DNA of 60,112 bases. Source: JACCZR01 sp035296565 (GTDB lineage: Bacteria > Actinomycetota > Thermoleophilia > Solirubrobacterales > Thermoleophilaceae). The stretch lies in assembly GCA_035296565.1 (NCBI GenBank), contig DATHAQ010000018.1, positions 1 through 60,112 of the forward strand. The letters are read 5' to 3'. The notes under the pieces were generated by a model. It was not told where the DNA came from. It saw only the letters and a list, made by a program, of their open reading frames with translations, and did not search any database. Below, in pieces: positions 12,533-21,448 of this stretch. Made by a program: the position numbers and the translations under genes. Position 1 is the stretch's first letter. Every line of letters begins with the position of its first letter.

Positions 12533-13720
12533 GTGGCGAAGGAGAAGTTCGAGCGCGACAAGCCGCACGTGAACGTCGGCACCATCGGTCACATCGACCA
12601 TGGCAAGACGACCCTCACCGCGGCCATCACAAAGGTCCTCTCCGACAAGGTCGGCGGTCAGGCGCGCAGCTTCGAGGACATCGACAACGCTCCCGAGGAG
12701 AAGGAGCGCGGGATCACGATCGCCACGTCCCACGTGGAATACGAGACGGAAAACCGTCACTACGCCCACGTGGACTGCCCGGGCCACGCCGACTACGTGA
12801 AGAACATGATCACCGGCGCCGCGCAGATGGACGGCGCGATCCTGGTGGTCTCGGCCCACGACTCGGTCATGCCCCAGACCCGCGAGCACATCCTGCTCGC
12901 CCGCCAGGTCGGCGTGCCCTACATCGTCGTCTTCCTGAACAAGGCCGACATGGTCGACGACCCCGAGCTGCTCGAGCTCGTCGAGGAGGAGGTCCGCGAC
13001 CTTCTGACCGAGTACGAGTTCCCCGGTGCCGACGTCCCCGTCGTCTCCGGCTCTGCGCTGAAGGCGCTGGAGGGTGACGAGGAGCAGATCGAGAAGATCA
13101 TGGAGCTCGCCGGCCACCTGGACACCTACATCCCGGAGCCCGAGCGCCCCCTGGACCAGCCGTTCCTGATGCCGGTCGAGGACGTCTTCTCGATCACCGG
13201 CCGCGGCACGGTGGCCACCGGCCGCGTCGAGCAGGGCAAGGTGAACACCGGCGACGAGGTCGAGATCGTCGGCATCAAGGAGCAGACCGACAAGACCGTC
13301 GTCACCGGCGTCGAGATGTTCCAGAAGACCCTCGACGAGGGCCAGGCCGGCGACAACATCGGCGCGCTGCTCCGCGGCACCAAGCGCGAGGACATCGAGC
13401 GCGGCCAGGTCCTGTGCCAGCCGGGCTCGATCACGCCGCACACGAAGTTCGACGCGGAGGTCTACTGCCTCAAGAAGGAGGAGGGCGGCCGCCACACGCC
13501 GTTCTTCTCGGGCTACCGCCCGCAGTTCTACTTCCGCACCACGGACGTCACCGGCGTGGCCAACCTGCCCGAAGGCACGGAGATGGTGATGCCGGGCGAC
13601 AACGTGACGATGTCGATCGAGCTGATCCAGCCGATCGCCATGGACCAGGGCCTGCGCTTCGCTATCCGCGAGGGCGGCCGTACCGTCGGCTCGGGGGTGG
13701 TCACCAGCATCACCGAGTAG
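12533..13720 (+). CDS. tuf: Elongation factor Tu
   Basis: GTPase that delivers aminoacyl-tRNA to the ribosome, 395 residues. It begins with GTG behind a purine-rich GAAAGGAAAGG. The G motifs GHIDHGKTT, DCPGHADY and NKAD are intact, as are the domain II signature GRGTVATGRVE and a C-terminus ending in the conserved beta-barrel. It is the only tuf copy in the window. A strong GC-rich hairpin lies between it and rpsJ. Confidence 0.98.
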   Translation: MAKEKFERDKPHVNVGTIGHIDHGKTTLTAAITKVLSDKVGGQARSFEDIDNAPEEKERGITIATSHVEYETENRHYAHVDCPGHADYVKNMITGAAQMDGAILVVSAHDSVMPQTREHILLARQVGVPYIVVFLNKADMVDDPELLELVEEEVRDLLTEYEFPGADVPVVSGSALKALEGDEEQIEKIMELAGHLDTYIPEPERPLDQPFLMPVEDVFSITGRGTVATGRVEQGKVNTGDEVEIVGIKEQTDKTVVTGVEMFQKTLDEGQAGDNIGALLRGTKREDIERGQVLCQPGSITPHTKFDAEVYCLKKEEGGRHTPFFSGYRPQFYFRTTDVTGVANLPEGTEMVMPGDNVTMSIELIQPIAMDQGLRFAIREGGRTVGSGVVTSITE

Positions 13721-13744
13721 CAGCTCTCGACAGGGCTACTTCCC

Positions 13745-13772
13745 GGGGGCGGGCGCAGTACGGCCCGCCCCC
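13745..13772 (+). terminator. Perfect 10-base-pair GC hairpin between tuf and rpsJ
   Basis: GGGGGCGGGC pairs perfectly with GCCCGCCCCC around an eight-base loop. No U-tract follows, so it may be a factor-dependent terminator, a pause site or a processing/stability element separating the str operon from the S10 operon. Confidence 0.55.
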
Positions 13773-13788
13773 ACGCACGTTCTCACCT

Positions 13789-14112
13789 ATGGCCACGCTC
13801 ACGCAAAACAAGATCCGGATCCGGCTCAAGGCCTACGACCACACCGCCATCGAGGCGGCGGCCAAAGAGATCGTGGACACCGCAGCCCGCACCGGCGCGT
13901 CGGTGTCCGGGCCCGTGCCCCTGCCCACGGAGAAGAACGTCTACTGCGTGATCCGCTCGCCGTTCAAGGACAAGGACTCGCGTGAGCACTTCGAGATCCG
14001 CACCCACAAGCGGCTGATCGACATCCTGCAGCCCACGCCGAAGACCGTCGACTCGCTTCAGCGCCTCGACGCGCTGCCTGCGGGCGTCGACATTCAGATC
14101 CAATTGGTCTGA
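13789..14112 (+). CDS. rpsJ: 30S ribosomal protein S10
   Basis: 107 residues, near the usual 101-105. IRIRLKAYDHTAIEAAA at the N-terminus and EHFEIRTHKRLIDILQPTPKTVD are the family signature, the latter including the NusB/NusE-interacting region. The ATG at 13789 is chosen because earlier in-frame starts lie inside tuf. First gene of the S10 operon. Confidence 0.97.
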   Translation: MATLTQNKIRIRLKAYDHTAIEAAAKEIVDTAARTGASVSGPVPLPTEKNVYCVIRSPFKDKDSREHFEIRTHKRLIDILQPTPKTVDSLQRLDALPAGVDIQIQLV

Positions 14113-14173
14113 GACGTGATCGTCGAGGCTCAACATCAAGACGCGGGGCTGGATGCCCCGCGGAGGTGATCGG

Positions 14174-14797
14174 ATGGCCGGGCTGCTGGGACGCAAGCTG
14201 GGGATGACGCAGGTCTTCGACCCCGATGACGGCCGCGTCGAGCGCGTGACCGTGATCGAGGCCGGCCCCTGCCACGTCACCGCCATCCGGCGCGAGGACC
14301 GCGACGGCTACGACGCCGTCCAGCTCGCCTTCGGCGAGGTCACCGAGAAGGCGCTCAACAAGCCGCTGCTCGGCCACCTCAAGAAGGCCGACGTCCCGCC
14401 GCGGCGCCACCTGTGCGAGTTCCGCGGCGTCTCCGAGGACGCCGAGGTGGGGCTCGAGGTCAAGGTCGACCAAATCTTCGAGAAGGGGCAGACCGTCAAG
14501 GTCTCCGGCGTATCGAAGGGCAAGGGCTTCGCCGGCACCATCAAGCGCCACAACTTCCAGCGCGGCCCGGTGAGCCACGGCTCGCACAACGTGCGCGCCC
14601 CGGGCTCGATCGGGGCCTCGGCCACGCCCTCGCGCGTGTTCAAGGGCATCCGCGGCCCCGGCCAGATGGGCAACAAGCAGGTCACCCAGGGGGGCCTGGA
14701 GGTCGTCGACGTCCGCGCCGACGACAACCTCCTGCTGGTCCGCGGCTCGGTGCCGGGGCCCAAGGGCGGGGTCGTGGAGATCAGGGAGGACGCCTGA
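14174..14797 (+). CDS. rplC: 50S ribosomal protein L3
   Basis: Large-subunit protein near the peptidyl transferase centre, 207 residues. The start is fixed by a strong GGAGGTGA five bases before ATG at 14174; an in-frame ATG 21 bases upstream lies before this site and is less likely. The N-terminal LLGRKLGMTQVF, the central KGKGFAGTIKRHNF and GPVSHGSHN are typical of L3. The TGA stop shares one base with the rplD ATG. Confidence 0.97.
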   Translation: MAGLLGRKLGMTQVFDPDDGRVERVTVIEAGPCHVTAIRREDRDGYDAVQLAFGEVTEKALNKPLLGHLKKADVPPRRHLCEFRGVSEDAEVGLEVKVDQIFEKGQTVKVSGVSKGKGFAGTIKRHNFQRGPVSHGSHNVRAPGSIGASATPSRVFKGIRGPGQMGNKQVTQGGLEVVDVRADDNLLLVRGSVPGPKGGVVEIREDA

Positions 14798-15411
14798 TGG
14801 CCACCGCTCCGTTCATCGGCAAGCAGGGCAAGGTCGACCTCGACGAGGCCGTCTTCGGCGAGCGCTTCCACGAGCCGCTCGTGCACGAGTGCGTCCGGGC
14901 CGAGCTGGCCGCGCGGCGCCAGGGCTCGGCCTCCACGCTGACCCGAGGCGAGATCGCCATGACCGGCGCCAAGGCGTGGCGCCAGAAGGGCACCGGCCGC
15001 GCCCGCGCCGGCGCGCTCTCGGTGCCGCACCGCACCGGCGGCGGCGTGGCCTTCGGCCCCAAGCCGCGCCACTACACCGTCAAGGTCAACCGCAAGGCCC
15101 GGCGCCGTGCGCTGCGCTCGGCCCTGTCGCTGCACGCGGGCCGGGACTCTCTCGCCATGGTGGACGCCACGGCCTACGGCGCGCCCAACACCAAAGGCGC
15201 GGCCGACGCCGTAGAGGGCCTCGAGGGCGACGGCGCCATCCTGGTCGTGCTTGCCGACGGCGAGGAGAACGCGGCCAAGAGCTTCCGCAACCTGCGCGAC
15301 GTGACCGTCGCCCACGTGGACTCGGTCGGCGTGGCCGACCTGCTGGGGGCCGCGCGCCTCGTGCTCTCCGAGCCCGCCCTGGACGCGCTCAAGGGGAGGG
15401 CCTCGGAGTGA
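14797..15411 (+). CDS. rplD: 50S ribosomal protein L4
   Basis: 204-residue uL4, which lines the exit tunnel. TRGEIAMTGAKAWRQKGTG, ARAGALSVPHRTGGG and FGPKPRHY mark the long extended loop. The start ATG overlaps the rplC stop (TGATG), and the stop overlaps the GTG of rplW (GTGA). In enterobacteria L4 autoregulates the S10 operon; the long structured leader needed for that is not evident before rpsJ here. Confidence 0.96.
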   Translation: MATAPFIGKQGKVDLDEAVFGERFHEPLVHECVRAELAARRQGSASTLTRGEIAMTGAKAWRQKGTGRARAGALSVPHRTGGGVAFGPKPRHYTVKVNRKARRRALRSALSLHAGRDSLAMVDATAYGAPNTKGAADAVEGLEGDGAILVVLADGEENAAKSFRNLRDVTVAHVDSVGVADLLGAARLVLSEPALDALKGRASE

Positions 15412-15704
15412 ACGCCCGCCAGGTCATCATCCACCCTGTCATCTCCGAGAAGAGCTACGCCCTGCTCTCGGCCAACAAGTACACCTTCCGGGTGAGCGAG
15501 AAGGCCAACAAGACGCAGGTGCGCCAGGCCGTGGAGGAGATCTTCGGTGTGCGCGTGCGCGGCGTCAGCACGGTCAACGTCAAGCCCAAGCCCAAGCGCC
15601 GCGGCTATACCTCCGGCAAGCGCCGGCAGTGGAAGAAGGCCGTCGTGACGCTTCATCCCGAGGATTCCATCGAGCTGTTCGAAGGGCAGGAGTCCGATGG
15701 TTAG
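15408..15704 (+). CDS. rplW: 50S ribosomal protein L23
   Basis: 98-residue uL23 at the tunnel exit, docking site for trigger factor and SRP. HPVISEKSYALL and YTFRVSEKANKTQVRQAVE are diagnostic, followed by the basic KPKPKRRGYTSGKRRQWKK loop. It starts at the GTG overlapping the rplD stop. Confidence 0.96.
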   Translation: MNARQVIIHPVISEKSYALLSANKYTFRVSEKANKTQVRQAVEEIFGVRVRGVSTVNVKPKPKRRGYTSGKRRQWKKAVVTLHPEDSIELFEGQESDG

Positions 15705-15731
15705 ACGAGTCCCGAGTGAGGTCACGAATTA

Positions 15732-16579
<848 letters not shown>

Positions 16580-16583
<4 letters not shown>

Positions 16584-16858
16584 GCCGGTCTTCCAAGAAG
16601 GGCCCGTGGATCGAGGAGCGCCTGCTTGCGCGCATCGAGGCCATGAACGAGTCGGGCGACAAGCAGATGGTCAAGACGTGGTCGCGGGCCTCGACGATCT
16701 TCCCCGAGATGGTGGGGCACACCATCGCCGTCCACGACGGGCGCAAGCACGTGCCCGTGTTCGTCTCCGAGTCCATGGTCGGCCACAAGCTGGGCGAGTT
16801 CGCTCCCACGCGCATGTTCCGCGGCCACGCGGGCGGCGACAGGGTGAGGATGCGATGA
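16580..16858 (+). CDS. rpsS: 30S ribosomal protein S19
   Basis: 92-residue uS19 of the 30S head. MSRSSKKGPWIEERLL and MVGHTIAVHDGRKHVPVFV are typical, ending with the FAPTRMFRGHAGGDR tail. The start overlaps rplB by four bases, and the stop overlaps the rplV ATG. Confidence 0.98.
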
Positions 16859-17430
16859 GCCCCAAGGAGCCGGTACCCGGGCCCGACACACCCCGGCGCG
16901 ACGAGGAGAAGGCCAAGGTCAGCGCCGAGGCCCAGGAGTCGAAGCAGCTGGAGGGCCAGGAGGAGGCGATCGAGGAGGCCCAGGCCTCCGCCGAGCCCGA
17001 GCCCAAGGAGCAGCCCAAGCGCCGCCGCCGCGCCTCGGAGACCTCCGCGAGCAGCGGCAAGTCCACCCGCCGCGACCCGGGCGAGGTCATCAACGTGCGC
17101 GCGCGCGCGAGGTACGTGCGCACCGCTCCGCGCAAGGCCCGCCTGGTCATGGACCACATCCGCGACAAGGACGTCGAGCAGGCGCGCGCCATCCTGACCT
17201 ACGCGCCCCGCGCGGCTGCCGTGGACGTGCTTATGCTGCTCGACTCGGCGGTCGCGAACGCCGAGCACAACCACGAGCTCGGGCCCGACGAGCTGCGCGT
17301 GCGCCGCGCCTACGTCGACGAGGGCCCGACCATCAAGCGCTACCGCCCGCGGGCGCTGGGCCGGGCCACCCCGATCCACAAGCGCACGAGCCACATGACC
17401 ATCGAGCTGACGACGGAAGGCACTGACTAA
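16855..17430 (+). CDS. rplV: 50S ribosomal protein L22 with long N-terminal extension
   Basis: 191 residues, against about 110-120 for ordinary uL22. The conserved protein starts near residue 75 (INVRARARYVRTAPRKARLV) and runs to SHMTIELT. The first 75 residues are acidic and then basic low complexity, rich in Glu, Ala, Pro and Lys, and look disordered. ATG at 16855 overlaps the rpsS stop, and coding continuity is clear, so the extension is probably translated. Some actinobacteria have extended L22 at either end. The stop overlaps the rpsC ATG (TAATG). Confidence 0.94.
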   Translation: MSPKEPVPGPDTPRRDEEKAKVSAEAQESKQLEGQEEAIEEAQASAEPEPKEQPKRRRRASETSASSGKSTRRDPGEVINVRARARYVRTAPRKARLVMDHIRDKDVEQARAILTYAPRAAAVDVLMLLDSAVANAEHNHELGPDELRVRRAYVDEGPTIKRYRPRALGRATPIHKRTSHMTIELTTEGTD

Positions 17431-18161
17431 TGGGGCAAAAGGTCCATCCGGAGTCGATGAGGGTCGGCTACATCCACGACTGGAAGTCCACCTGGTTCAA
17501 CGAGCGCGAGTTCTCGGACTACCTCATGGAGGACGTGGAGATCCGCGACCACATCGAGGGCAAGCTCAGCCACGCCGGCCTCTCGTCCATCACCATCAAG
17601 AAGAACTCGAACGAGGTCGAGGTCAACATCCACACCGCCCGGCCGGGCATCGTGATCGGCAAGTCCGGCTCCGAGGTGGACGCCCTGCGCAAGGAGCTCC
17701 ACCGCATGACCAACAAGGCGGTGAAGGTCAACATCCTCGAGATCAAGCGCCCCGAGCTCGACGCCAAGCTAGTGGCCCAGTCGATCGCCGAGCAGCTGCA
17801 GAACCGCGTGGCGTTCCGGCGCGCCATGAAGCGTGCGCTGACGAGCGCCATGCGCTCGGGCGCCAAGGGCGTGAAGATCCAGGTCGGCGGCCGGCTGGGC
17901 GGCGCGGAGATGGCCCGAACCGAGAGCTACTCCGACGGCCGCGTGCCGCTGCACACGCTGCGGGCCGACATCGACTACGGCTTCTTCGAGGCCAAGACCA
18001 CCTTCGGCCGCATCGGCGTGAAGGTGTGGGTCAACAAGGGCGAGATCATGCCCAAGGGCTTCGCGCAGGACCTGACCGACCTCGAGGCCCCGCAGCAGGT
18101 CGGGCGCGGCGGCGGCCAGCGCGGCGGCGGCCGTCCGCCCCGCGGCGGAGGTGGGCGCTAG
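17430..18161 (+). CDS. rpsC: 30S ribosomal protein S3
   Basis: 243 residues; forms the mRNA entry site with S4 and S5. MGQKVHPESMRVGYIHDWKS begins the protein. The KH domain motif GIVIGKSGSEVDALRKEL and the C-terminal GGRLGGAEMARTE stretch are intact. The last 20 or so residues are Gly/Arg-rich (RGGGQRGGGRPPRGGG), a common actinobacterial tail. Start and rplV stop share a base. Confidence 0.97.
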   Translation: MGQKVHPESMRVGYIHDWKSTWFNEREFSDYLMEDVEIRDHIEGKLSHAGLSSITIKKNSNEVEVNIHTARPGIVIGKSGSEVDALRKELHRMTNKAVKVNILEIKRPELDAKLVAQSIAEQLQNRVAFRRAMKRALTSAMRSGAKGVKIQVGGRLGGAEMARTESYSDGRVPLHTLRADIDYGFFEAKTTFGRIGVKVWVNKGEIMPKGFAQDLTDLEAPQQVGRGGGQRGGGRPPRGGGGR

Positions 18162-18189
18162 TGGCCGCTGATTCCGGGAGGGACCACTA

Positions 18190-18621
18190 GTGCTGCAGCC
18201 GAAGCGGGTCAAGTACCGCAAGGAGCACCGCGGCCGCATGCGCGGCTTCACCAAGGGCGGCGCGACCGTGGAGTTCGGCGAGTACGGGCTCAAGGCGCTC
18301 GAGCGCGGGTGGATCACCAACCGCCAGATCGAGGCCGCCCGAATCGCCATGACGCGCAAGATCAAGCGCGGCGGAAAGGTGTGGATCAACATCTTCCCGG
18401 ACAAGCCGTACACGAAGAAGCCGGCCGAGACCCGCATGGGCTCCGGCAAGGGCTCCCCCGAGGGCTGGGTCGCCGTCGTCAAGCCCGGCCGGGTCATGTT
18501 CGAGCTGTCCGGCGTTGACGAGGAGCTGGCCCGCGAGGCGCTGCGCCTGGCCGGTCACAAGCTCCCCGTGAAGACCAAGTTCGTGATGCGGGAGGGGGCC
18601 GTCAGTGACCAAGGCGGTTGA
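18190..18621 (+). CDS. rplP: 50S ribosomal protein L16
   Basis: 143-residue uL16, which contacts the A-site tRNA. MLQPKRVKYRKEHRGRMRG and GLKALERGWITNRQIEAAR are diagnostic. GTG at 18190 is used. The 3' end overlaps rpmC by 17 bases. Confidence 0.97.
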   Translation: MLQPKRVKYRKEHRGRMRGFTKGGATVEFGEYGLKALERGWITNRQIEAARIAMTRKIKRGGKVWINIFPDKPYTKKPAETRMGSGKGSPEGWVAVVKPGRVMFELSGVDEELAREALRLAGHKLPVKTKFVMREGAVSDQGG

Positions 18622-18832
18622 GGTACACGGCCTCGACGACGCCGGCCTCGCTAGCTTCGTCGACGACCGTCGCAAGGAGTCGTTCAACCTGCGCTTCCAG
18701 CACGCGACGGGTCAGCTGGAGAACACGGCCCGCCTCAAGCAGGCCAAGCAGGACCTGGCGCGCGGCCTGACCGTGGCGCGCGAGCGGGGCCTGGACGTGG
18801 AAGCCGAGATCAGGAAGCAGCGCAATGCTTGA
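18605..18832 (+). CDS. rpmC: 50S ribosomal protein L29
   Basis: 75-residue uL29, a helical hairpin near the tunnel exit. The typical segment is RRKESFNLRFQHATGQLEN, followed by ARLKQAKQDLARGLTVARER. It starts at GTG within the end of rplP and overlaps rpsQ by eight bases. Confidence 0.95.
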   Translation: MTKAVEVHGLDDAGLASFVDDRRKESFNLRFQHATGQLENTARLKQAKQDLARGLTVARERGLDVEAEIRKQRNA

Positions 18833-19412
18833 AGAGCCTGAGAACAACGAAGACGAGACGCCGGAGGAGGCGAGCGGCGCCGAGGGCGCCGAGCCCGCCG
18901 GCTCCGCCCCCGCCGATCCCGGCCCCGCCGGGGCCGCGCCCGCCGACGAGGAGCAGCTCTCCCCCAAGGAGCGCCGCCGCCGCGAGCGCTCGCTGCACAG
19001 CGACGCCAAGCCCCAGCGCTCGGTCGAAGAGCGCACGGCCGAGCGCGCAGCGGTGCGCGCCAAGAAGGCTGCCGAGCGCCGCCGCTGGCGCAAGAGCTCG
19101 CGCGAGAAGCGCCGGGCCGGAGGCCCCCGCGAGGCCACCACCCCTGCCCCGCTGCACGGCCCCACCGGGCGCCGTCGCGAGCGCCAGGGCATCGTGGTCT
19201 CCGACCGCGGCGACAAGACCATCACCGTCCGCATCGAGGTACAGCGCGCGCACCGGACCTACGGCAAGGTCGTGCGCTCGTCCTCGACCCTGCAGGTCCA
19301 CGACGAAGCCAACGACGCCAACGCCGGGGACACCGTGCGGGTCGTGGAGAGCCGTCCGGTCAGCCGCCACAAGCGGTGGCGGCTCGTCGAGATCCTGGAG
19401 AGGGCCCGCTGA
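18825..19412 (+). CDS. rpsQ: 30S ribosomal protein S17 with long N-terminal extension
   Basis: 195 residues, whereas uS17 is normally 80-95. The S17 fold begins near residue 113 (RRRERQGIVVSDRGDKT) and ends at WRLVEILE. The first half is an acidic Glu/Ala/Pro segment followed by a basic, Arg-rich, helical-looking region (ERTAERAAVRAKKAAERRRW). ATG at 18825 overlaps rpmC; no later start with a better ribosome site is evident before the conserved core, so the extension is probably real. Its role is unknown. Confidence 0.92.
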   Translation: MLEEPENNEDETPEEASGAEGAEPAGSAPADPGPAGAAPADEEQLSPKERRRRERSLHSDAKPQRSVEERTAERAAVRAKKAAERRRWRKSSREKRRAGGPREATTPAPLHGPTGRRRERQGIVVSDRGDKTITVRIEVQRAHRTYGKVVRSSSTLQVHDEANDANAGDTVRVVESRPVSRHKRWRLVEILERAR

Positions 19413-19415
19413 TCC

Positions 19416-19784
19416 ATGATCCAGCAGGAGTCCAGGCTGAGGGTGGCCGACAACACCGGCGCCCGCGAGATCCTCTGCATCCGCGTGGACGGCGGCTCGC
19501 GCCGTCGCTACGCCGGCGTCGGTGACGTGATTACCGCGACCGTCAAGCAGGCGATCCCGCACGGGGCCGTCAAGAAGGGCGAGGTCGTCAAGGCGGTCGT
19601 CGTGCGCACGCGCAAGGAGTTCGGTCGCGACGACGGGACCTACATCGCCTTCGACGAGAACGCCGCCGTGCTCATCGACGCCACCAACCAGCCGCGGGGC
19701 ACCCGCATCTTCGGGCCGGTGGCCCGCGAGCTGCGCGAGCGCAACTTCATGCGCATCGTCTCCCTGGCGCCGGAGGTGCTGTGA
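19416..19784 (+). CDS. rplN: 50S ribosomal protein L14
   Basis: 122-residue uL14 at the subunit interface. Starts MIQQESRLRVADNTGAREI and contains VVRTRKEFGRDDGTYIAFDEN and the C-terminal RGTRIFGPVARELR. Begins three bases after the rpsQ stop; the stop overlaps the rplX GTG. Confidence 0.98.
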   Translation: MIQQESRLRVADNTGAREILCIRVDGGSRRRYAGVGDVITATVKQAIPHGAVKKGEVVKAVVVRTRKEFGRDDGTYIAFDENAAVLIDATNQPRGTRIFGPVARELRERNFMRIVSLAPEVL

Positions 19785-20095
19785 GCATGAAGGTCCGCCG
19801 CGACGACCAGGTGAAGGTGATCTCCGGCAAGGACCGGGGCAAGACCGGCCGGGTGGTGAAGGTCGACCGCGAGCGCGAGCGCGTCTACGTGGAGGGCCTG
19901 AACATCATCAAGCGCCACCAGCGCCCGCGCACCATGCAGGAGCAGGGCGGCATCATCGAGGCGCCCGGCCCGATCCACGTCTCCAACGTGCAGCTGCTCG
20001 ACCCCGATGGCCAGCCCAGCCGCGTGGGCGTGCGCCGCGACGAGGGCGGGCGCCGCGTGCGCGTGGCCAAGCGAAGCGGCAAGGACATCGACTGA
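19781..20095 (+). CDS. rplX: 50S ribosomal protein L24
   Basis: 104-residue uL24, an assembly initiator. The KOW motif VISGKDRGKTGRVVKV lies near the N-terminus, followed by VEGLNIIKRHQRP and the Gly-rich GGIIEAPGPIHVSNV. GTG at 19781 overlaps the rplN stop (GTGA); an in-frame ATG lies two codons later, so either could be used. The stop shares a base with the rplE ATG. Confidence 0.97.
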   Translation: MSMKVRRDDQVKVISGKDRGKTGRVVKVDRERERVYVEGLNIIKRHQRPRTMQEQGGIIEAPGPIHVSNVQLLDPDGQPSRVGVRRDEGGRRVRVAKRSGKDID

Positions 20096-20856
20096 TGGAG
20101 GCCACCGCCCAGGCCAACGTGCCCGCCCGCCTCAAGGAGCGCTACGAGTCCGAGATCCACGGGCGTCTCAAGCAGCGCTTCGGCCACTCGAGCGCGATGC
20201 AGGTGCCGCGGCTGACCAAGATCACCCTCAACATGGGCGTCGGCGAGGCCAAGCAGGACTCGAAGATGCTCGAGGCCGCCACCGAGCAGCTGGCCACCAT
20301 CGCCGGCCAGCAGCCCAGCGTGCGCCGCGCGCGGAAGTCGATCGCCGCCTTCAAGCTGCGCGAGGGCATGCCGGTGGGGGTCAGCGTCACGCTTCGCCGC
20401 GCGCGCATGTACGAGTTCCTCGACCGCCTCGTCACGGTCGCCATCCCGCGCATCCGCGACTTCCGCGGGCTCAACGCGCGCGCCTTCGATGGCCGCGGCA
20501 ACTACTCCCTGGGCATCCGCGAGCAGATCATCTTCCCCGAGATCGACTACGACTCGATCGACCAGGTGCGCGGGCTGGACGTGACCATCACCACGACGGC
20601 CACCACCGACGAGGAGGCCTACGTGCTCCTCAGCGAGCTGGGCATGCCCTTCGCGCCGGAGGGCGCTCCGGGCAGCGCCGCGGCCGGCGAGGAGCCCGAC
20701 GAGGCCGATGAGGAGCGGCGCAAGGAGGAGGCCCGCGAGCGGGCCGAGGCCGAGCAGGCCGCCCTCGAGGCGCTCAAGGAGGAGAACCCCGAGGCCTACG
20801 AGCGGCCCGAGCCGGCCGAACCCGAAGGCGAAGCCCAAGAAGAGGAGTCCGAGTAA
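20095..20856 (+). CDS. rplE: 50S ribosomal protein L5 with acidic C-terminal extension
   Basis: 253 residues, compared with about 180-187 for uL5, which carries 5S rRNA and contacts the P-site tRNA. Conserved parts are PRLTKITLNMGVGEA, KLREGMPVGVSVTLRR and the C-terminal TTTATTDEEAYVLLSELGMPF. After residue 188 an added 65-residue tail rich in Glu, Ala and Arg (EEPDEADEERRKEEARERA) follows without a stop, predicted helical or disordered. The stop overlaps the rpsN ATG, so the tail is not a read-through artefact of a lost stop between genes. Confidence 0.95.
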   Translation: MEATAQANVPARLKERYESEIHGRLKQRFGHSSAMQVPRLTKITLNMGVGEAKQDSKMLEAATEQLATIAGQQPSVRRARKSIAAFKLREGMPVGVSVTLRRARMYEFLDRLVTVAIPRIRDFRGLNARAFDGRGNYSLGIREQIIFPEIDYDSIDQVRGLDVTITTTATTDEEAYVLLSELGMPFAPEGAPGSAAAGEEPDEADEERRKEEARERAEAEQAALEALKEENPEAYERPEPAEPEGEAQEEESE

Positions 20857-21041
20857 TGGCAAAGACGTCACAGGTGGTGAAGTCCCGGCGTCCAGCCAAG
20901 TTCTCCACCCGTGGGTACAACCGCTGCCGCCGCTGCGGGCGCTCGCGCGCCTACCTGCGCAAGTTCGGCCTGTGCCGAATCTGCCTGCGCGAGGTCGCGC
21001 ACGAGGGCTACGTCCCCGGCCTGACCAAGTCGAGCTGGTAA
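20856..21041 (+). CDS. rpsN: 30S ribosomal protein S14, zinc type
   Basis: 61 residues, the short zinc-binding form (type Z). CRRC and CRIC form the four-Cys zinc site, and the C-terminus LTKSSW is the family ending. The start shares a base with the rplE stop. Confidence 0.97.
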   Translation: MAKTSQVVKSRRPAKFSTRGYNRCRRCGRSRAYLRKFGLCRICLREVAHEGYVPGLTKSSW

Positions 21042-21045
21042 CCGG

Positions 21046-21444
21046 ATGCCGATGACCGATCCGATCGCTGACCTGCTGACGCGCATCCGCAATGGCATCA
21101 CCGCGGAGCACGACGTCGTTGAGATGCCCGCCTCGAGCTTCAAGGCCGAGATCGCCCGAATTCTGCAGGAGCAGGGGTACATCGAGGCCTACGAGGTAGC
21201 GCCGGCCCGCGTGGGCCAGACGCTCCGTGTGCGCCTCAAGTACACCGAGGACCGCCGCTCGGTCATCTCCGGCATCGACCGCCTGTCGCGGCCGGGCCAC
21301 CGGCGCTACGTCGGCTCCGGCGACGTCCCCAAGGTGCTTGGTGGCATGGGCACCTCGATCATCTCCACCTCCCGCGGCGTAATGAGCGGCCATGACGCCC
21401 GCCGCGCCGGCGTGGGCGGCGAGCTCGTGGCGAGGGTCTGGTAG
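21046..21444 (+). CDS. rpsH: 30S ribosomal protein S8
   Basis: 132-residue uS8. TDPIADLLTRIRNGITAEH opens the protein, and the C-terminal TSRGVMSGHDARRAGVGGEL is the RNA-binding signature. Five bases from rpsN. S8 is the autoregulator of the spc operon in E. coli; no copy of its rRNA-like target was examined here. Confidence 0.98.
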   Translation: MPMTDPIADLLTRIRNGITAEHDVVEMPASSFKAEIARILQEQGYIEAYEVAPARVGQTLRVRLKYTEDRRSVISGIDRLSRPGHRRYVGSGDVPKVLGGMGTSIISTSRGVMSGHDARRAGVGGELVARVW

Positions 21445-21448
21445 CCCG

